Shown here one piece after another: positions 34,334 through 47,885 of a stretch of 64,000 nt of DNA. The stretch is from NCBI RefSeq assembly GCF_043290135.1, contig NW_027464791.1, positions 1-64,000 on the forward strand, written 5' to 3'. A program made the position numbers and the translations under genes. The notes below the pieces were generated by a model that was not told where the DNA came from, ran no database searches, and worked only from the letters and a program-made list of their open reading frames with translations. The stretch comes from Rhipicephalus microplus. Lineage: Eukaryota; Arthropoda; Arachnida; Ixodida; Ixodidae. How positions within the stretch are numbered: the stretch's first letter is position 1; the number at the start of each line of letters is the position of its first letter.

Positions 34334-35054
34334 CACGGCATGCCGGAAGACATGTGGCGACAACTGTGTTCACGCCACAAAATACTATAGCGGTGTTTCT
34401 AGGTTTAGGTTGCAGGTGTTCTTAACCTAATTTCAGTTTCCGAAGACATTTCTTGGGGTATTCCACGTATTTTCTGTAACAAAATCGACGTTGCCAATAC
34501 TGACCAATTTTAAGGGTCATGTCTAGATGCGCACTACAAGTAATAAGCTAATATTTACTAGCATTACCCAACATTGGCCTATTCGTAGTTGATTTCTTGC
34601 TATTCCTTCAAAAGTTGAAATCAAAGCTGTGATCTAAAGTTTCTTCTAAACAAACAATGACAATGACAAAAATACGTTTACTAATGCATTCTCAAAGATC
34701 ATTAGTGAATTAAAAAAAAAAAGAACATACTCTAGATGTTACAAAATGGAGTAATCCTTCTACAATAATGACATTCCCGACGAGAGGATCTGGCTGCAAA
34801 AGTTACTATGCATGTGGTACCTGCCGCATCATCGGACACTTGCGTTTTGCCTGCTGCAAGAGAATCATATTGCTAATGTGTTCGAAATATCGATCCGGCA
34901 TGTGTTACGCTAAGCCTATGCCTTCAGAAGAAATCCACCACTCTCGTAAAATGACGGTGTCTGAATAGCACTGTGTCGATGTCAATTCTTCGCTTTGTTA
35001 TCATCTGCGCTGAAACAGTACATTCTCAACACGCTTTCCCCCTAACCCTAAATG
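34334..35054. other. Unassigned DNA
   Basis: AT-rich; no gene recognised. A 66-codon plus frame (34768-34968) has several cysteines but no recognisable spacing. Confidence 0.4.
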
Positions 35055-36890
35055 AAGTACGTTCATCATCATTATCACCATCATCAGCCTGACTACGTCC
35101 ACTGCAGGACAAAGGCCTCTCCCATGTTCCGCCAGTTAACCCGGTCCTGTGCTTGCTGCTGCCAATTTATACCCGCAAACTTCTGAATCTCATCTGCCCA
35201 CCTAACCTTCTGTCTCCCCCTAACCCGCTTCCCTTCTTTGGGAATCCAGTTAGTTACCCTTAATGACCAGCGGTTATCCTCTCTACGCGCTACATGCCCG
35301 GCCCATGTCCATTTCCTCTTCTTTATTTAAACTATGCTATCCTTAACCCCCGTTTGTCCCCTAATCCACTCTGCTCTCTTCTTGTCTCTTAAGGTTACAC
35401 CTACCATTTTTCTTTGCATTGCTCGTTGCGTCGTCCCCAATTTAAGCTGAACTTTCTTTGTAAGTCTTCAGGTTTCTGCTCCGTAGTTAAGTACCGGCAA
35501 GATACAGCTGGTATATACCTTCCTCTTGAGGGATAGTGGCAATCTACCTGTCATAATTTGAGAGTGCTTGCCGAATGTGCTCCACCCCATTCTTATTCTT
35601 CTAGTTACTTCAATCTCGTGGTTCGGCTCTGCGATTATTACCTGCCCTAAGTAGACATAGTCTTTTAGAACTTCAAGTGTACTATTACCTATCTCGAAGC
35701 GCTGCTCCTTTCCGAGGTTGTACATTACTTTCGTTTTCTGCAGATTAATTTTAAGACCAACCTTTCTGCTCTCCTTGTCTTACTCCGTTATCATGAGTTG
35801 CAATTCGTCCCCTGAGTTACTCAGCTATGCAATGTCATCGGCGAAGCGCCGGTTACTAAGGTATTCTCTATTAACTCTTATCCCTAACTAACATGTTCCC
35901 ATTCTAGGCTTCTGAAAACCTCCTGTAAGCACGCGGTAAATAGCATTGGGGAGATTGTCCCCCTGCCATACACCCTTCTTGATTGGTATTCTGTTGCTTT
36001 CTTTATGAAGCACTATGGTAGCAGTTGATCCCCTGTAGATTTCTTCCAGAATGTTTATATATACTTCATCTACGCCCTGATTCCGCAGTGTCTGCATGAC
36101 GGCTGATATTTCTACTGAATCAAACGCCTTCTCGTAATCTATGAAGGCTATGTATAGTGGTTGGTTATACTCTTAGTATTTATCTATTACCTGATTGATA
36201 GTATGAATGTGGCCAATTGTTGAGTAGCCTGTTCGAAATTCTGCTTGTTCCTTTGGTTGATTGAATTCTAATGTTTTCTTTACTCTGTTAGCAATTACCT
36301 TTGTAAATAGCTTGTATACTACAGAGAGCAAGCTGATCGGCTTGTAATTTTTCAAGTCCTTGTCATCTCCTTTCTTATGTATTAAGATGATGTTAGTGTT
36401 CTTCCAAGACTCTGGTACTCTTCCCGTCAGGAGACACCTCGTAAACAGGGTGGCTAGTTTTTCTAACACAATCTGTCCTCCATCTTTCAGCAGATCTGAT
36501 GTTACCTGATCCTCACCAGCAGCTTTGCATCTTTGCATGCTCTCCAAAGCTTTTCTGACTTCTATCATTACTGGTGGGGTGTCATCTGGGTTACTGCTAG
36601 TTCTTATAGTATTAAGGTCGTGGTTGTCTCGGCTACTGTACCGATCTCTGTAAAACTCCTCCGCCATTTTAACTATCCTATCCATATTGGTAGTTATTTT
36701 GCCCTCTTTGTTCCTTAGTGCATACATCCGGCTTTTGCCTATCCCAAGTTTCCTCTTCACTGCTTTGACGCTTCCTCCGTTTTTCAGAGCGTGTTCAATT
36801 CTCTCCATGTTATACCTTCTTACATCGCATACCTTACGCCTATTAATCAACTTCGAAAGCTCTGCCAGTACGTTCAAGCTTCGATCAAAT
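35055..36890 (-). pseudogene. RTE-clade LINE, 5'-truncated copy A
   Basis: Read on the minus strand, a 234-codon frame (36877-36173) holds the N-terminal part of the reverse transcriptase: AAGEDQVTSDLLKDGG, ILIHKKGDDKDLKNYKPISLL, VYKLFTKVIANR, EQAEFRTGYST. Further frames follow, broken by shifts: NQGVDEVYINILEEIY (36097-35888) and the C-terminal MGWSTFGKHSQIMTGR...SCILPVLNYGAET (35725-35468). The 3' end at about 35057 is a CATCATCA-type short repeat, equivalent to the TGATGATG end of copy B at 61.5 kb. Motifs such as YEKAFDSVE are readable only across breaks. The endonuclease is absent. Compared with copy B this is the same family in opposite orientation. Confidence 0.88.
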
Positions 36891-39589
36891 CATTGAAGCT
36901 CAGGCCAAGGAACTTAAAAAAAGATGTGCGAAACGCCAGGAAACCAGCAGCCGCATTAGTGGGCAATATGTTTTTCTCATAGCACTCTGAAGACTATGTT
37001 GATGCCTCTTACCGCACGCCATTCACGCTCTTCCTAGGCGTTATGGTAATTATGAAAAACAGATATGCTCCTGGAACTGATATCGATCTTCTTTCTTTAA
37101 AAGAAAAGAAAAAAAGCACTGCTAGACAAAAATCAGCGAGGCCGTTTTAAACGGCGTGATTTGTAACACTTTGTACGATCGCGCGCTTGAAAACATCGTC
37201 GTGCTCACTATTCAGACCATGACGTACGCGGCCAATTTTTTATTAATCGAGTCTGGCAATGTCTCCAGACAAAATTATGTACTTAGGTTGCTAATACACG
37301 TCGACGATATTACTCACCGGGTGTACAGCCTAAGGACGACTCGCGAGGCAAGAATTCAACTTGCCGGTCATTTTTTCCGATATCAACAAAAAGAAGATCC
37401 AAGAAGCCTCAATTACAGAAATGCAAACCGACAGAACGAGCCGGAGCAATCAATAAATCACCACCAGGGGGTCTACAGCACAACGTTAGCAGAGGATGAA
37501 GTATACTTTGCAGACGCGGATATAGACAGCTTTGTTCTTTAATACTTCATCAGAAAAAAAAACACTAAGGGAGAAGCCGAGAGCTTTCAGAAAACGTGGA
37601 CAGTTTTGCAATGACGCTGTGAAGTGGTTCTCTAAAGACACATGCAAAGTACAGTTGCACAAACCAGCACCCCTCATAAGTAGCGGGAGGGCTGTATAGT
37701 AAATGATTTTAGCGCGATAGCATCAAATAGATTGCTTTGTAGAAAATCCAGTGTCGGCGTCGCTGGTATATTGAGTGAAATATTGTGATACATATAAGTA
37801 ATAACAATCGTGAGTCGTGACGGGAATCGAGCCCATATCTTCGGAATGGGCTCGATTTTTTTTCACAAATAAAAAGAAATCCCATATAAGCAACATGTAG
37901 TTAGTTTGTTACGTTGACGCATGTTGTAATATTAGGCGACAAAAGCATATAATGGTATGAGGTGTCGAAACTTGTGAATTATGCAACCATCAAGTGGTGT
38001 AATGGCCCACCCGTTACAAACAGCATAATTCTATCGCCATTATCAGCAACAACTGCAAAAACTAAGAGTGCAGCTGCGTAGGTGCTCGTATTGCCTTCCG
38101 GACACTTAGCGGGTATTTCGATGTTCCTTTCTTTGAGGCCTGGCCCGTCAATGGGGAGTTTTATAATAGCGCACCACAAGCCTTTGCGGTGTGGTCGCTG
38201 CCACTGTAACGCGAGTGGCCGTCCGCGTTCGCGGCACGCACGCAGAAAATCTAAAATAGCGTGTGGCGATTGCGGCCCGCAAAGTGCCGTGAGTAGCTTC
38301 CGTGCATTTGGGTTAGCAGTCGGAGCAAAAGTCCCTAGACTATTCCCTAGGGAGAGCAAATGCTATTCTAAATCTCACATGGTGCCCGCTATGCCCGCAA
38401 CGCCTGCAGCCCTTGCAAACTTTATTATAAAACTTCCTAACGAAACGGCAATGCGCAACGGTCTCGGTAACGCTGTCGCATTGTACCATTGAAGCGGAAG
38501 CTGAAGTGTCTTCGAAGGTTTTATGAAATATAAAGGACAGCACCCAAAACCAGTGTTTCGAAAACCAGATATGATCTAACATTGCACCGTGCTGGTATAC
38601 ATTCGACAAGAAATAACGAACTGCTCTCTCACTGAAAATATAACTTAACTCCACCATGTAGTCGAATTCGCCATCTTGTCAGTTTCGATTGGTACAATGG
38701 GCTGCTACAGCATCTATGATGGGTTGAAGATGTCGCCATTACGTAAGTTGGCATTGTGACAAAGCTTGATGGAGTTCAGACTTGCTATCTCCAAATATAT
38801 AGTGGCAAAAGATATTTCACTAGCACGCCAAACATTTTTACAGCGAAGGTGTCCTAGTCTAGACTGTGCCGTAGCAGCGGCCAGTGACCGCACAAAACAC
38901 CAACAGTTGACGTGCTATTGGCTGACACAGCAGGTCGAGTGATCTCGCTTTGACCAATAAAGTGTAAGAGAGCGTATTTAAAACCCAACGCTAGATTGAC
39001 GACACCACATGACCTCAACAAGCAACCAAACGTGAAGAAAATTACACGTCATCTCGCCAGGCTGTACATGCATCCCCGTATCTCGGGAAGCTTACTGCTG
39101 TTGAAGAGGAGAGTGCAAATAGCAACCGAAGTCGTAACTAATTCTGTCTAAGCACCAGAAGGAGTGCCTCATTGTGATACATTACACGATGGTGTCAACC
39201 ACAAGTGAACCATACCCCTCTTGCCAACCAACCGTATAGACCAGCGCGTATGGGCATCGGCGTGCCTAAGCTGCAGCATTATGAGCTCGCGAAGCGCATG
39301 CCAAGCGCCAACGGAGAGCCAAAGATTTCGAAATGTCAACTAGGGAAGTCAAAGCAACATAGCAATAAAGTGTTGCCGCCGGTACAGAGGCCAGCGAGGA
39401 CTACTACAGGCAATGCCGCAAGGAAGACCATCGCACATAGAAAGCTTCGCAGTACGTTCGCCTTAAAAATTCACACCTTACCCATAGAGTGAAGGATGAT
39501 GAGGAGTGCGAAGCATCCGTCCGTGTACCAGCCAGCTTGTAAGTCAGCCGGCCGGCCGGCCCGCTAGAATGTCAGTAGCACTTTTCTGG
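36891..39589. other. Unassigned DNA
   Basis: No gene recognised. The longest frames (plus 37156-37542, 128 codons; overlapping plus 38082-38492 and minus 37979-38359) have no motif I can name. A 12-bp-arm hairpin followed by a T run lies at 37825-37863. The repeated CCGG tetramer at about 39551-39564 borders the next LINE. Confidence 0.45.
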
Positions 39590-42500
39590 TCTGTAACGTG
39601 CTGAAGATGTTCTTCCATGGTCCTAGAATATCGGTCAACTGCATGTTTGTGTCCCGCTGTAGCTTTAAGGTCGTTCAGCGATTGTCTCTCTGTTGCGTAT
39701 ATCGCACTCGGAAGACATGATGGATGTCTTTTACGACGTTACATTGCACTGGCAATGCTGAGTCTGACAGTCCAATTTTGTTCCTCAAGTAATTGACGTA
39801 TGCGACGTCTAATCGGTTGTGGTGTAAACATGTTTCGTCTTGCCTGTTGAGGTCTCGCGGTATACTAAAGTGACACGACGGATCTATCTAGTACAGGGGC
39901 CTAAACCGGGGTGGCTAGCGTCTCTCCAGAGGATGCGCCAAGCGTGTACCAATACTAGTGTTGAAGCGTCTTGCCTCGAGGAAGGTATCTCAACGATTTC
40001 TGCCGAAGCGTCATGTCCAGTTTGGGCAGCGTCATCAGCACGGACGTTGCCTTGTATTCCGCAAGGGGCAGGTATTCACAGCACAATAATTTTGTAATGG
40101 AGGTCACAAACTTTCTTGCATAAGCGTTTTATCTCCCTGACGAGTTGGTCCTGCATGCATAGAGACTTCAGCGCCTGCAGATCTGCTCTTGAACAAGTAA
40201 AGATGTCCCAAGACTCAGCTGTCTGGTCCACAATGTAGTTAAAGGCAGCGCGTAGTGCAGCCAGTTTAGTGGCTGTGAATGAGGTGTAGAGACAGAGTGA
40301 CAGAGACGGTGACATTGGCAGATGGAATCCAGACGCCAATGGTGGATGATGTAGACGTAACAGAGCCGCCAGTGTAAATATGACGACAAGCCGTGGAGCT
40401 GTTTTCCTAATGTTTCAAGTGAAATACCGGAGTGTTGGTCCGGGTGTGCGTCTCTTGCTTTTGTACCCAGGCACGAAGGCGACTATGGTCCACGAAAGAG
40501 TTTTCCACGATGGTTCCGTGTACATTGATGCGCTTTGATAGTGTAGCGGAAAGAGGCTCCGCACACGACCACTGTCTGAAGCAAGCGGGTGATCCGGCAA
40601 TCTGGTGGCACATCGCAAGTGGACTCAAAGAAATTGCTGCTAGAGAAGAACAGGATGAAAGGCGCTTACTGTCAGCCAGAGTTCTGATGCTTGATGTGTT
40701 CATTGATAGACCAAGACACAACCTCAGGGCCTTTGCTTGAGCTCTATTCAGTGCTTGTATGTTGGTTCAAGAAATTCCATGTAACGCAGGAAGGCTGTAA
40801 CTTGTAAGACTTGCGCAAAGGGCCATATACATTTGCAAAATGGCAATAACGGAGCAGCCAGCGGTATTGCTTCATAATAAGCGGAAGATGCTCGCGTATG
40901 ACGCAACTTTTTCCTTAATATTCAAACATGGCTAGTCCACGTTACTAGTCGGTTGATTTCCACTCCCAGAAACTTGTGACTTGTCGCGTACTGAATGGCG
41001 GAATGTGCTACTTTTAATATAGAGCGTGAAACATCACCCCCCATAAAAGCAATGGCCACAAACTTTCCTGGTGACTTCGTTAGACCTCGTTTGAGTAAAT
41101 TTTTTTTCGATTAAATTGAGAGCTTTCTGCAATTTTGCTAGTGGAACACATATGCTGCTTCCACTGCTCCATATGCAAATGTCATCTGCGTATAGTAAGA
41201 CTTCAACCGATGCAAGAATTCGCTTCTCTCCAATAAAAGATATATAAAAAGGTTGGAATTAGAACATCACCCTGTGGAACTCCTCCATGTACTGTGTGTG
41301 TAGCTGTGTCACTTTTAGGGGACATGTAGACCAACTTGCTTGTGAGGTAGTCGACGATTCAGTGGTACGTACGACCTCTTGACCCTAAAGACTTTAGGGT
41401 GTGTAGGATAGACTCATGAGTCTCGTTATTGAACGCTCCGTTGATGTCGAGGAATAGGCCGATAGTGATGTTGCCGGCCACTTTGTTGAATTTTACGCAG
41501 TTGACGAGATTGAGTGCAATTTCGATGCTGCTGCGGCATTTTCTGAACCAAGACATTTGTTGAGGGTATGAATTATTCATGAGCAATCAGTCCAGACGTA
41601 TACACACGACCTTCTTCATGAGCTTTCCTACGCAGCTGAGAAGATCAACGGGACAATAAGAGTTGAGTTGCGTGGGAGACTTGCCAGGCTGCATAATAGG
41701 ACTAATACAAGCTCGTTTCCAGGAAGGTTCAAGACAGCCACTCATCCAGATGATATTGAATATGGCAAGTAAACACATCTTTGCCTCGTTACCTAAATTA
41801 GTTAACTCACCGTCGCTTGCACAATCAGGTCCAATAGGGTACGCCTTGTTCATCAGTACCAAAGCACGAAGCAGTTCTATGATAGTAAACAGTTCATCCA
41901 CCTCGATGGTACTAGGTGGCGTTAAAACTTGTCATAATGCACAAGGTAAAGTTGCTAGCGCCGCTACTGCAGTGATATTACAGCAGAAAGCATCCGCCAC
42001 GTTCAACTCGCTCCTGTTACGGGACAAAGCAACTGAGCTGAAGGAATGTACTTGAGTCAGCGAGGTTTTTAGGCTACGAACAATCCACCATATTTTTGGC
42101 AGCGGCTCCCTCGGGTCTAGTTTTGAACTGGAGAGGCGCCATTGCTTCCCATCTAGCTTGTCCAGGTGTCGTTGAGTTCGCTGTTGCGTTCGTCTGGCTT
42201 CGCGAATGTCATCTGCAGACAATGTCCTGCGAGCACGTCTTTCATATCAGCGATGAATATCCCGGAGCCTCTCATACTCAACTTCGACAATTGAGTGAGT
42301 TTTAGGTGGTTCTAGATGGTTAGTGCTGCGTTGTTTTGGTCAATTTAGTGCAGCCACAAATTCCCCATACGTAATTTCAGATAGGTGTGAGTCTTTGACT
42401 GCAAAGTTATATACCTCTAGTGCAGCGAACCATCCTTCGCTGTATGTTCAGCATAGGACCGACCAATGAGATGTAGATGGGCACGTGGTCACTCCCATGA

Positions 42501-44420
42501 CTTTTGATGTCAGCAAACTGGGCCGCCGTAGATAGACGCGTAGAGATCATGGTGACATTCAGGGCTCTGCGTCAGTCATTCTTGAAGACAGTTGGCTACC
42601 CATCATAAATAATCATCAGGTTGTTTTGGTGTGCGATGCCAAGAAGGCGTACACCGCGCATTGAAGTTCTCCTGCCACGCCAGGCTAGTTGATGTGCATT
42701 GAAGTCCCTGGTTACTACGCGAGGCCCAGTTGTTCCATCTATTATGTCCTGCAGCCTGTTCACATCGAATGTAGCACGAGGTGGTATGTATGTCGCAATG
42801 ACCGCAAACCTCAAAGTGTCCATATTAACTGTCACTGAAGCATATTCAACAAATGCGCCAGCTGATGTACGGTAAACATTGAAAGTCAAATCATTGCGTA
42901 CAGCTAAAAGAACTCTACTTTTATCTGTTCCTGTCGATGAAACTGTGATGGTTTATTCAGAAGGACGTATGTCGGTGCGCACTCAGGACCAAGTGTCGAT
43001 CACCAGAAAGCGGTGCTTCTATACATACTGTCGGAAGTCTGAAACACGACAGTGCAAACTGCAGCAGTTGACTAAAATGTGGCTGCCGGTTATCTAATTT
43101 TCAAACTGGGTGGCTGGACCGTTACCGGCACTGCGCCAGGAAAGGAGAAAAAAAAAATTAAGCGGTGTCACTATAGACTTAGCCACCGGGGAGGACATAG
43201 GAGCGAGGAAGCAGCGTACAGCGTTGACAAGTGCAGATAGTAAAGACTCTATGTTTCCATGGTCTTCTCGAGCGCCGTAATCACGTGATCCACGCCGAGA
43301 AATTGGGGCTCGTGTCTTGTACGATAAGCCGAATGTGCGCTCCTTAGCGCCTCGTGTGTAAGGAACTGGAGCTGATGGACTTGTGGTTAACAACGGGAAC
43401 TCATTCGTGTCGTTGACTCGTGGCGGATTTGCCAATGTTCTTTTGTCCATTGTGGGCATAATTGCTTGGCCGTCACCTCGAGGCTTCTGCTAATGGCATA
43501 GCGTATCCCTTGCCATTTCAACCCAACGTTGTTTTTTACCTTGTAGTTGTGAATGGGCTTCTTTTTGTGCAAAATGTGGCCGCGAGTAGACGTAGACTAA
43601 CGTTTTTTCTTGCAGTTAGGCTGCTTTGGCTCGTCATTTCCACATGCTGATCGATCGTGGTTGCCACCGCAGCACGAATACCGTCCCTGTAACCTGCAGG
43701 CATAATAAACGTAGTGAAAACGCTGACACTTGATGCACTGTAGTGGAGGGCCTCAGCGTACTTGTACATTCGGTAACGTGTATAGCCCAAGATTATGTGC
43801 TGGTGAAAAATTTCCGTGACAAACAAAATAAGGACATTTTGTGACGCTCCCAGTCGCCATACACATCTTACGGGAGCTTCGTAGAAATGTGCAGCGAGAA
43901 TGTCCGCTTGATGACGGTCTACAAGAACTTCTTTGATGACGCCTACTCCGTGGTTGCTCGGTCGTGGTTCGTAGGCTTGTACAAGCACTCCGACAATGCT
44001 GGAGATTCGCAGTGGACGTTCAGAAGCGTCTGCATTACGAGTGTCTACAGCCAGAAGATTCAGATGCTAATTTGGCCATACTTGCAGTACTTCATCTCAA
44101 GCTGCTTCTTCGTAGGCTGACTTCAACGCTAGTGGATTGAAGCGTTTGGTAACTTGCTTTTGTTTCTTGGTTAGAGTATGATGACGAAGCTGTGCTTAGG
44201 TATTTTTTTCTGCTAGTAGAGAGTTAGGTGGCATTAGAGACCTCTTCGATCCGCGGCAGCGTTTGTTGGGTGGTAAATCGACGTGTTTTTCCAAACCATT
44301 GAAAGAAGTCGCGGTAGCATCCATGTATGTAATAGCAGCAGAAATTTCAGACATGTCATAAATGTCATTATCCTGACCTGCATGCAGATCTATGTCGATG
44401 CAGGAGACGTACTTCATGGA
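39590..44420 (-). pseudogene. Decayed two-ORF LINE (I-like: ORF1, endonuclease, RT, RNase H)
   Basis: Domains appear in LINE order on the minus strand. ORF1-like sequence is at about 44417-43094, including HFYEAPVRCVWRLGASQNVLILF. An AP endonuclease piece is at 42889-42596 (VIATYIPPRATFD, RDFNAHQLAWRGRRTS; the usual GDFNAHH motif has Arg for Gly). RT fragments are at 41901-41359 (KRACISPIMQPGKSP, SSIEIALNLV, FLDINGAFN). RNase H-like sequence is at 40339-40076 (TKLAALRAAFNYI, DIFTCSRADLQALKS). All are in different frames with many stops, so it is an old dead copy. Presence of RNase H supports the I-like group. Outer limits are approximate. Confidence 0.75.
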
Positions 44421-44447
44421 AGAGCCTTGGCCAGGTGGTAGTGAGAG

Positions 44448-45320
44448 ATTTGTTCTCTATTAGCTCTTATTCCTAACTATTCCCAATCTAGGGCCTTGAA
44501 AACCTCCCGTGAACACGCAGTAATTAGCATTGGTGAGATTATGTATCCGTGCCTTACCACCTTTATTGGGATTAGGCCTTTTTTTATGGAGAACTATGCT
44601 GGCTCTGGATCCACTGTACATTTCTGCCACTATGTTTATGTAGGGTTCGTCGATGCCCCGATTCTATGGTTCCTACGACTGCTGATGAGTCAAACGTCGT
44701 CTCGTAATCTATGAAGGCTTTGTATAGGTTTGGTTTTATTCCACGCATTTCTCCATTACCCGATTGATAGTATGAATTTGGTCTATTGTGGAATAGCCTC
44801 CACGAAATCCTGATTGGTCCTTTGGTTGATTGAATACCGATGTCGCCTTAATTCTACTTATAATTTTTGTAAATAATTTGTAGAAAACGGTCTGTACGCT
44901 GATTTGCCTGTAGTTTTTCAAGTCCTTGACGCCTGCTCTCCTTGAATTAAGAGCATGTTAGCGTCCTTCCGAAATTATGGTACCCTTCCCGTCAAGAGAG
45001 ACTTCGTATATAAGGTGGACAGTTTTCCGAACACAATTTCTCCACCATCTTTCAGGAGGTTCGTTGTAACCTCATCCTCAAAAGCGGCTTTGCCTCTTTG
45101 CATTTCTTCTAGGGCTTTGTTCAGATCCCTTATAGTTACTGGTTGGAGGTCAAATTCCTCTGGGCTATTATTGTTTCTTATGATGTCATCCAAGTTGTTT
45201 CGGCTTTAATATACAGCTCTCTGTGGAACTATCCCGCCACCTCAACTATCCAATCCACATTGGTTATGACATCGCCTTTCTTGTCCCTTAAAAAAACCCT
45301 GCAACACTTTTTGAGCATGG
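44448..45320 (-). pseudogene. RTE-clade LINE fragment C
   Basis: An internal RT fragment of the same clade as copies A and B: LNKALEEMQRGKAAFEDEVTTNLLKDGGEIVFGKLSTLYTKSLLTGRVP (45193-44975) and YKLFTKII...FNQPKDQSGFRGGYSTIDQIHTINRVMEKC (44921-44736). It is more diverged than A and B and lacks both ends. It lies immediately beyond the 5' end of the I-like LINE. Confidence 0.8.
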
Positions 45321-47029
45321 CCACAAAATGGTGACGATTGGTATAGGCGCCCGACAACGCGCGAGCCAAATATTAGAGCGAAGCACGTTATCTAAAATTC
45401 ACAATGAATTAATAAAGCCAGCTGAAGATAGCTTTTTGTTCTCTCGACAAATCACGTCATATACCCTAAAATCACACGCAGCAAGTCCATCTATCAGGCA
45501 TTGGCTGATTTGAACATGGCGTGCTCGCTCATTACAGAGATCACCGCGCGATCACACTGAGAAAGCCACACATTCGAAGGAAAAAAAAAAAGAAAGTGCT
45601 GAAGGTCACGACAACCACGTGACGTTTTTATAGGGCCCTACTATCTCTTCCTGCTTAGCTTCCAGCGCTTTCACCAGGACGAGAGAAGAGAGAATGCAAT
45701 TACAGCAGGCTACAAACCTGTGTAACTCCACTCCGACTGGACGGATTCTTAAAATGTTTGCGCTGTTGAATTCGTGAGGCAATAAGCTCTCCTAGCTAAT
45801 TCATACCATGGTTACATGAAAAAGTGTTTCAGGGCCCCTTTTAAGCATACATCATATTTTGGCCTATGCACAAGGTTGCCTTCGCAGCTTTTAGCCTTTT
45901 GCTGCTTTTTGCAGCATGGTTAATTTTCTTCTGGTTATACCTTCCGAGGAAGGCTAACACAAAAAATTCCACATATCTTTGAGGTGAATGGTGGCCACGG
46001 CAATACCTAATGTAGGAATGCTTGCGAAGGACCAGAAAGGAGAGGGATAGATTCCCTGCCGATGTTGGCCTTTGCCGTCCGTACTGGCCTCCTCAAGGAC
46101 GTCGAGTGTATCATGCTATCTCGAAGAAAGGTATTGTATTCCATGTTGTTCTCATGTATTAAATGCCGTGGCCACTGGTAAAAAAATGAGCAGCACGCGA
46201 TTAATTTTAAGTACTACCCTAGTGTGGCCAATGCTACTTTGTTTAGGGAGTGCAATGACGGCAGGTGGTCGCCAGTGAGGCCGCACTCCAGACCTCTTTT
46301 TTAACGACTCCTTTATCCCGCGTTTTTATTAAATATATGATTAGAAACGGTCCGGCATCTGCATTCGAACCAATTTTTCTCACTGTGTGCTAGGCTTCGG
46401 CGCTATCTACTAGTAGGAAGTTATGTTTCATTTTCTTAGCATTGTAGAATGTCACCAGACCACCCATTAGCTTTCCACCTCACATGACTCGTAGTTCGTC
46501 TGGCCTTTTCTTAACTGTTTGAAAGTCCACTTTCACCTTCAAAGAAAAAGAAAGTCATCCCGCGCGGTTTTAAACTTGTGACCTTGCGAGCTTAGGCCGG
46601 CTCAGTGCCCTGGATGACCCTTCTTTTCTCACGTTAATTATCTCCCAACTTCTTGTCTCGCTGAAAACACACTACAGTAATCAGCGGCGATTACAGAACT
46701 CGGGAGGTTTCATATATGTTTAATTAATATTATGAATCACGCTACACGAGACCGTAGGCCGTACTTCTCGCCCCAAGGTCCATGGCGGTAGACTATTCTA
46801 CATACCTCCCTCTACTTGTGGGAGGCCCCTATTCGGGCCAGTGGCTCAGAATTCGCCTGTCTAGAGATATCGGCCAGGAAGTTCCTGACAGTTTAGAGGC
46901 CCAACAATAAATTTACAAGTAGAATTGTATCCATCCACTTATCCGGCCATCGCAGGCACCCAATGGGTCGCCAGTGTGTCGCAACGGTTACCCGCGCTAC
47001 AAGCATAGGTGATGACCATAAGCATAGGT
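45321..47029. other. Unassigned DNA
   Basis: No gene or element recognised; frames are 68 codons or shorter. Confidence 0.45.
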
Positions 47030-47290
47030 CGACAAACCCACTCTTGTGCCGACTCACTCAGACTCACTCAGACTGAGATGAAGCCGTCCGTGGCTGAGAG
47101 TGACTCGGATGAAGCCGGCTGTGTTTCAGATGAATAAGTCTAAGTCAAAGTGAGCCCTGGTGAGTAATATGTTGGTGAGTCAGACTCCGAGCGAGTCCGG
47201 TTCAAGAAAATTGTCGCGAGTTCAGTCCGAGCGAGTTGGGCCCAGGCAAACCTTGGCGAATCAGAGTCCGAGTTAGTCCAAAGTGCAGTA
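47030..47290. repeat. GACTCACT/GAGTCC-rich degenerate minisatellite, block 1
   Basis: Imperfect 8-12 bp units with GACTCACTCAGACT on one strand and GAGTCCGAGCGAGTC further on. TGAGTCA-type words occur several times. A second block of the same type is at 47705-47885. Confidence 0.75.
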
Positions 47291-47704
47291 TAATTTTCAT
47301 GAGCGAACCTTAGTGAAGTCTTTTTTCGCGGACATACTGTCCTATGTACTCACATTCCACAATACTATGAGCCTTATCTGAAATAACGTTTATACTCACG
47401 TATATTCACACGTGTTCGAAAGCAGAGTGGTTCTTGCATTACTCTTTCCATATGCATCGATATGAGGCGTGATTTACGAAAAGGGCTGCCTTCATATCCC
47501 CCCCCCCCGCCCACCACATTATCTTCCAGAAAAGGTGTTTGCGAATGCCTTATGTCGTCAACTCTTGCAGGAAGATTTACCTAACTGGTTGGCGAGCACA
47601 CATATTCAGATGCACTATATCACACGGCGACACGAAAGCACCGATTACATGAGGTATAGCTGTTAAAGAGCATAGACACCTTCGTCGAGCAAGCTAATTA
47701 GAGG
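47291..47704. other. Unassigned DNA between minisatellite blocks
   Basis: Contains a C-run (about 47499-47508); no gene recognised. Confidence 0.4.
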
Positions 47705-47885
47705 ATTATGGACTGATAAGTCGACTCACTCGGACTCACTCAGACTTACTTTAAGCCATGAGTCTGAGTGCGGATTAGTCTGAGTGAGATATATTTTGGA
47801 GAGCTTCAGTCCGAGTGAGTTCGGTTGACAAAAATTTACGCGAGTCTGAACGAGTGAGTTCATAACGCAAGGTGCATTTCATGAG
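47705..47885. repeat. GACTCACT/GAGTCC-rich degenerate minisatellite, block 2
   Basis: Units such as GACTCACTCGGACTCACTCAG followed by GAGTCTGAGTG and GTCCGAGTGAGTTCGG; same family as block 1. Confidence 0.75.

Noticed and set aside
37825..37863. Rho-independent terminator
   Set aside because: The window is eukaryotic; hairpin plus T run kept only as a structural finding.
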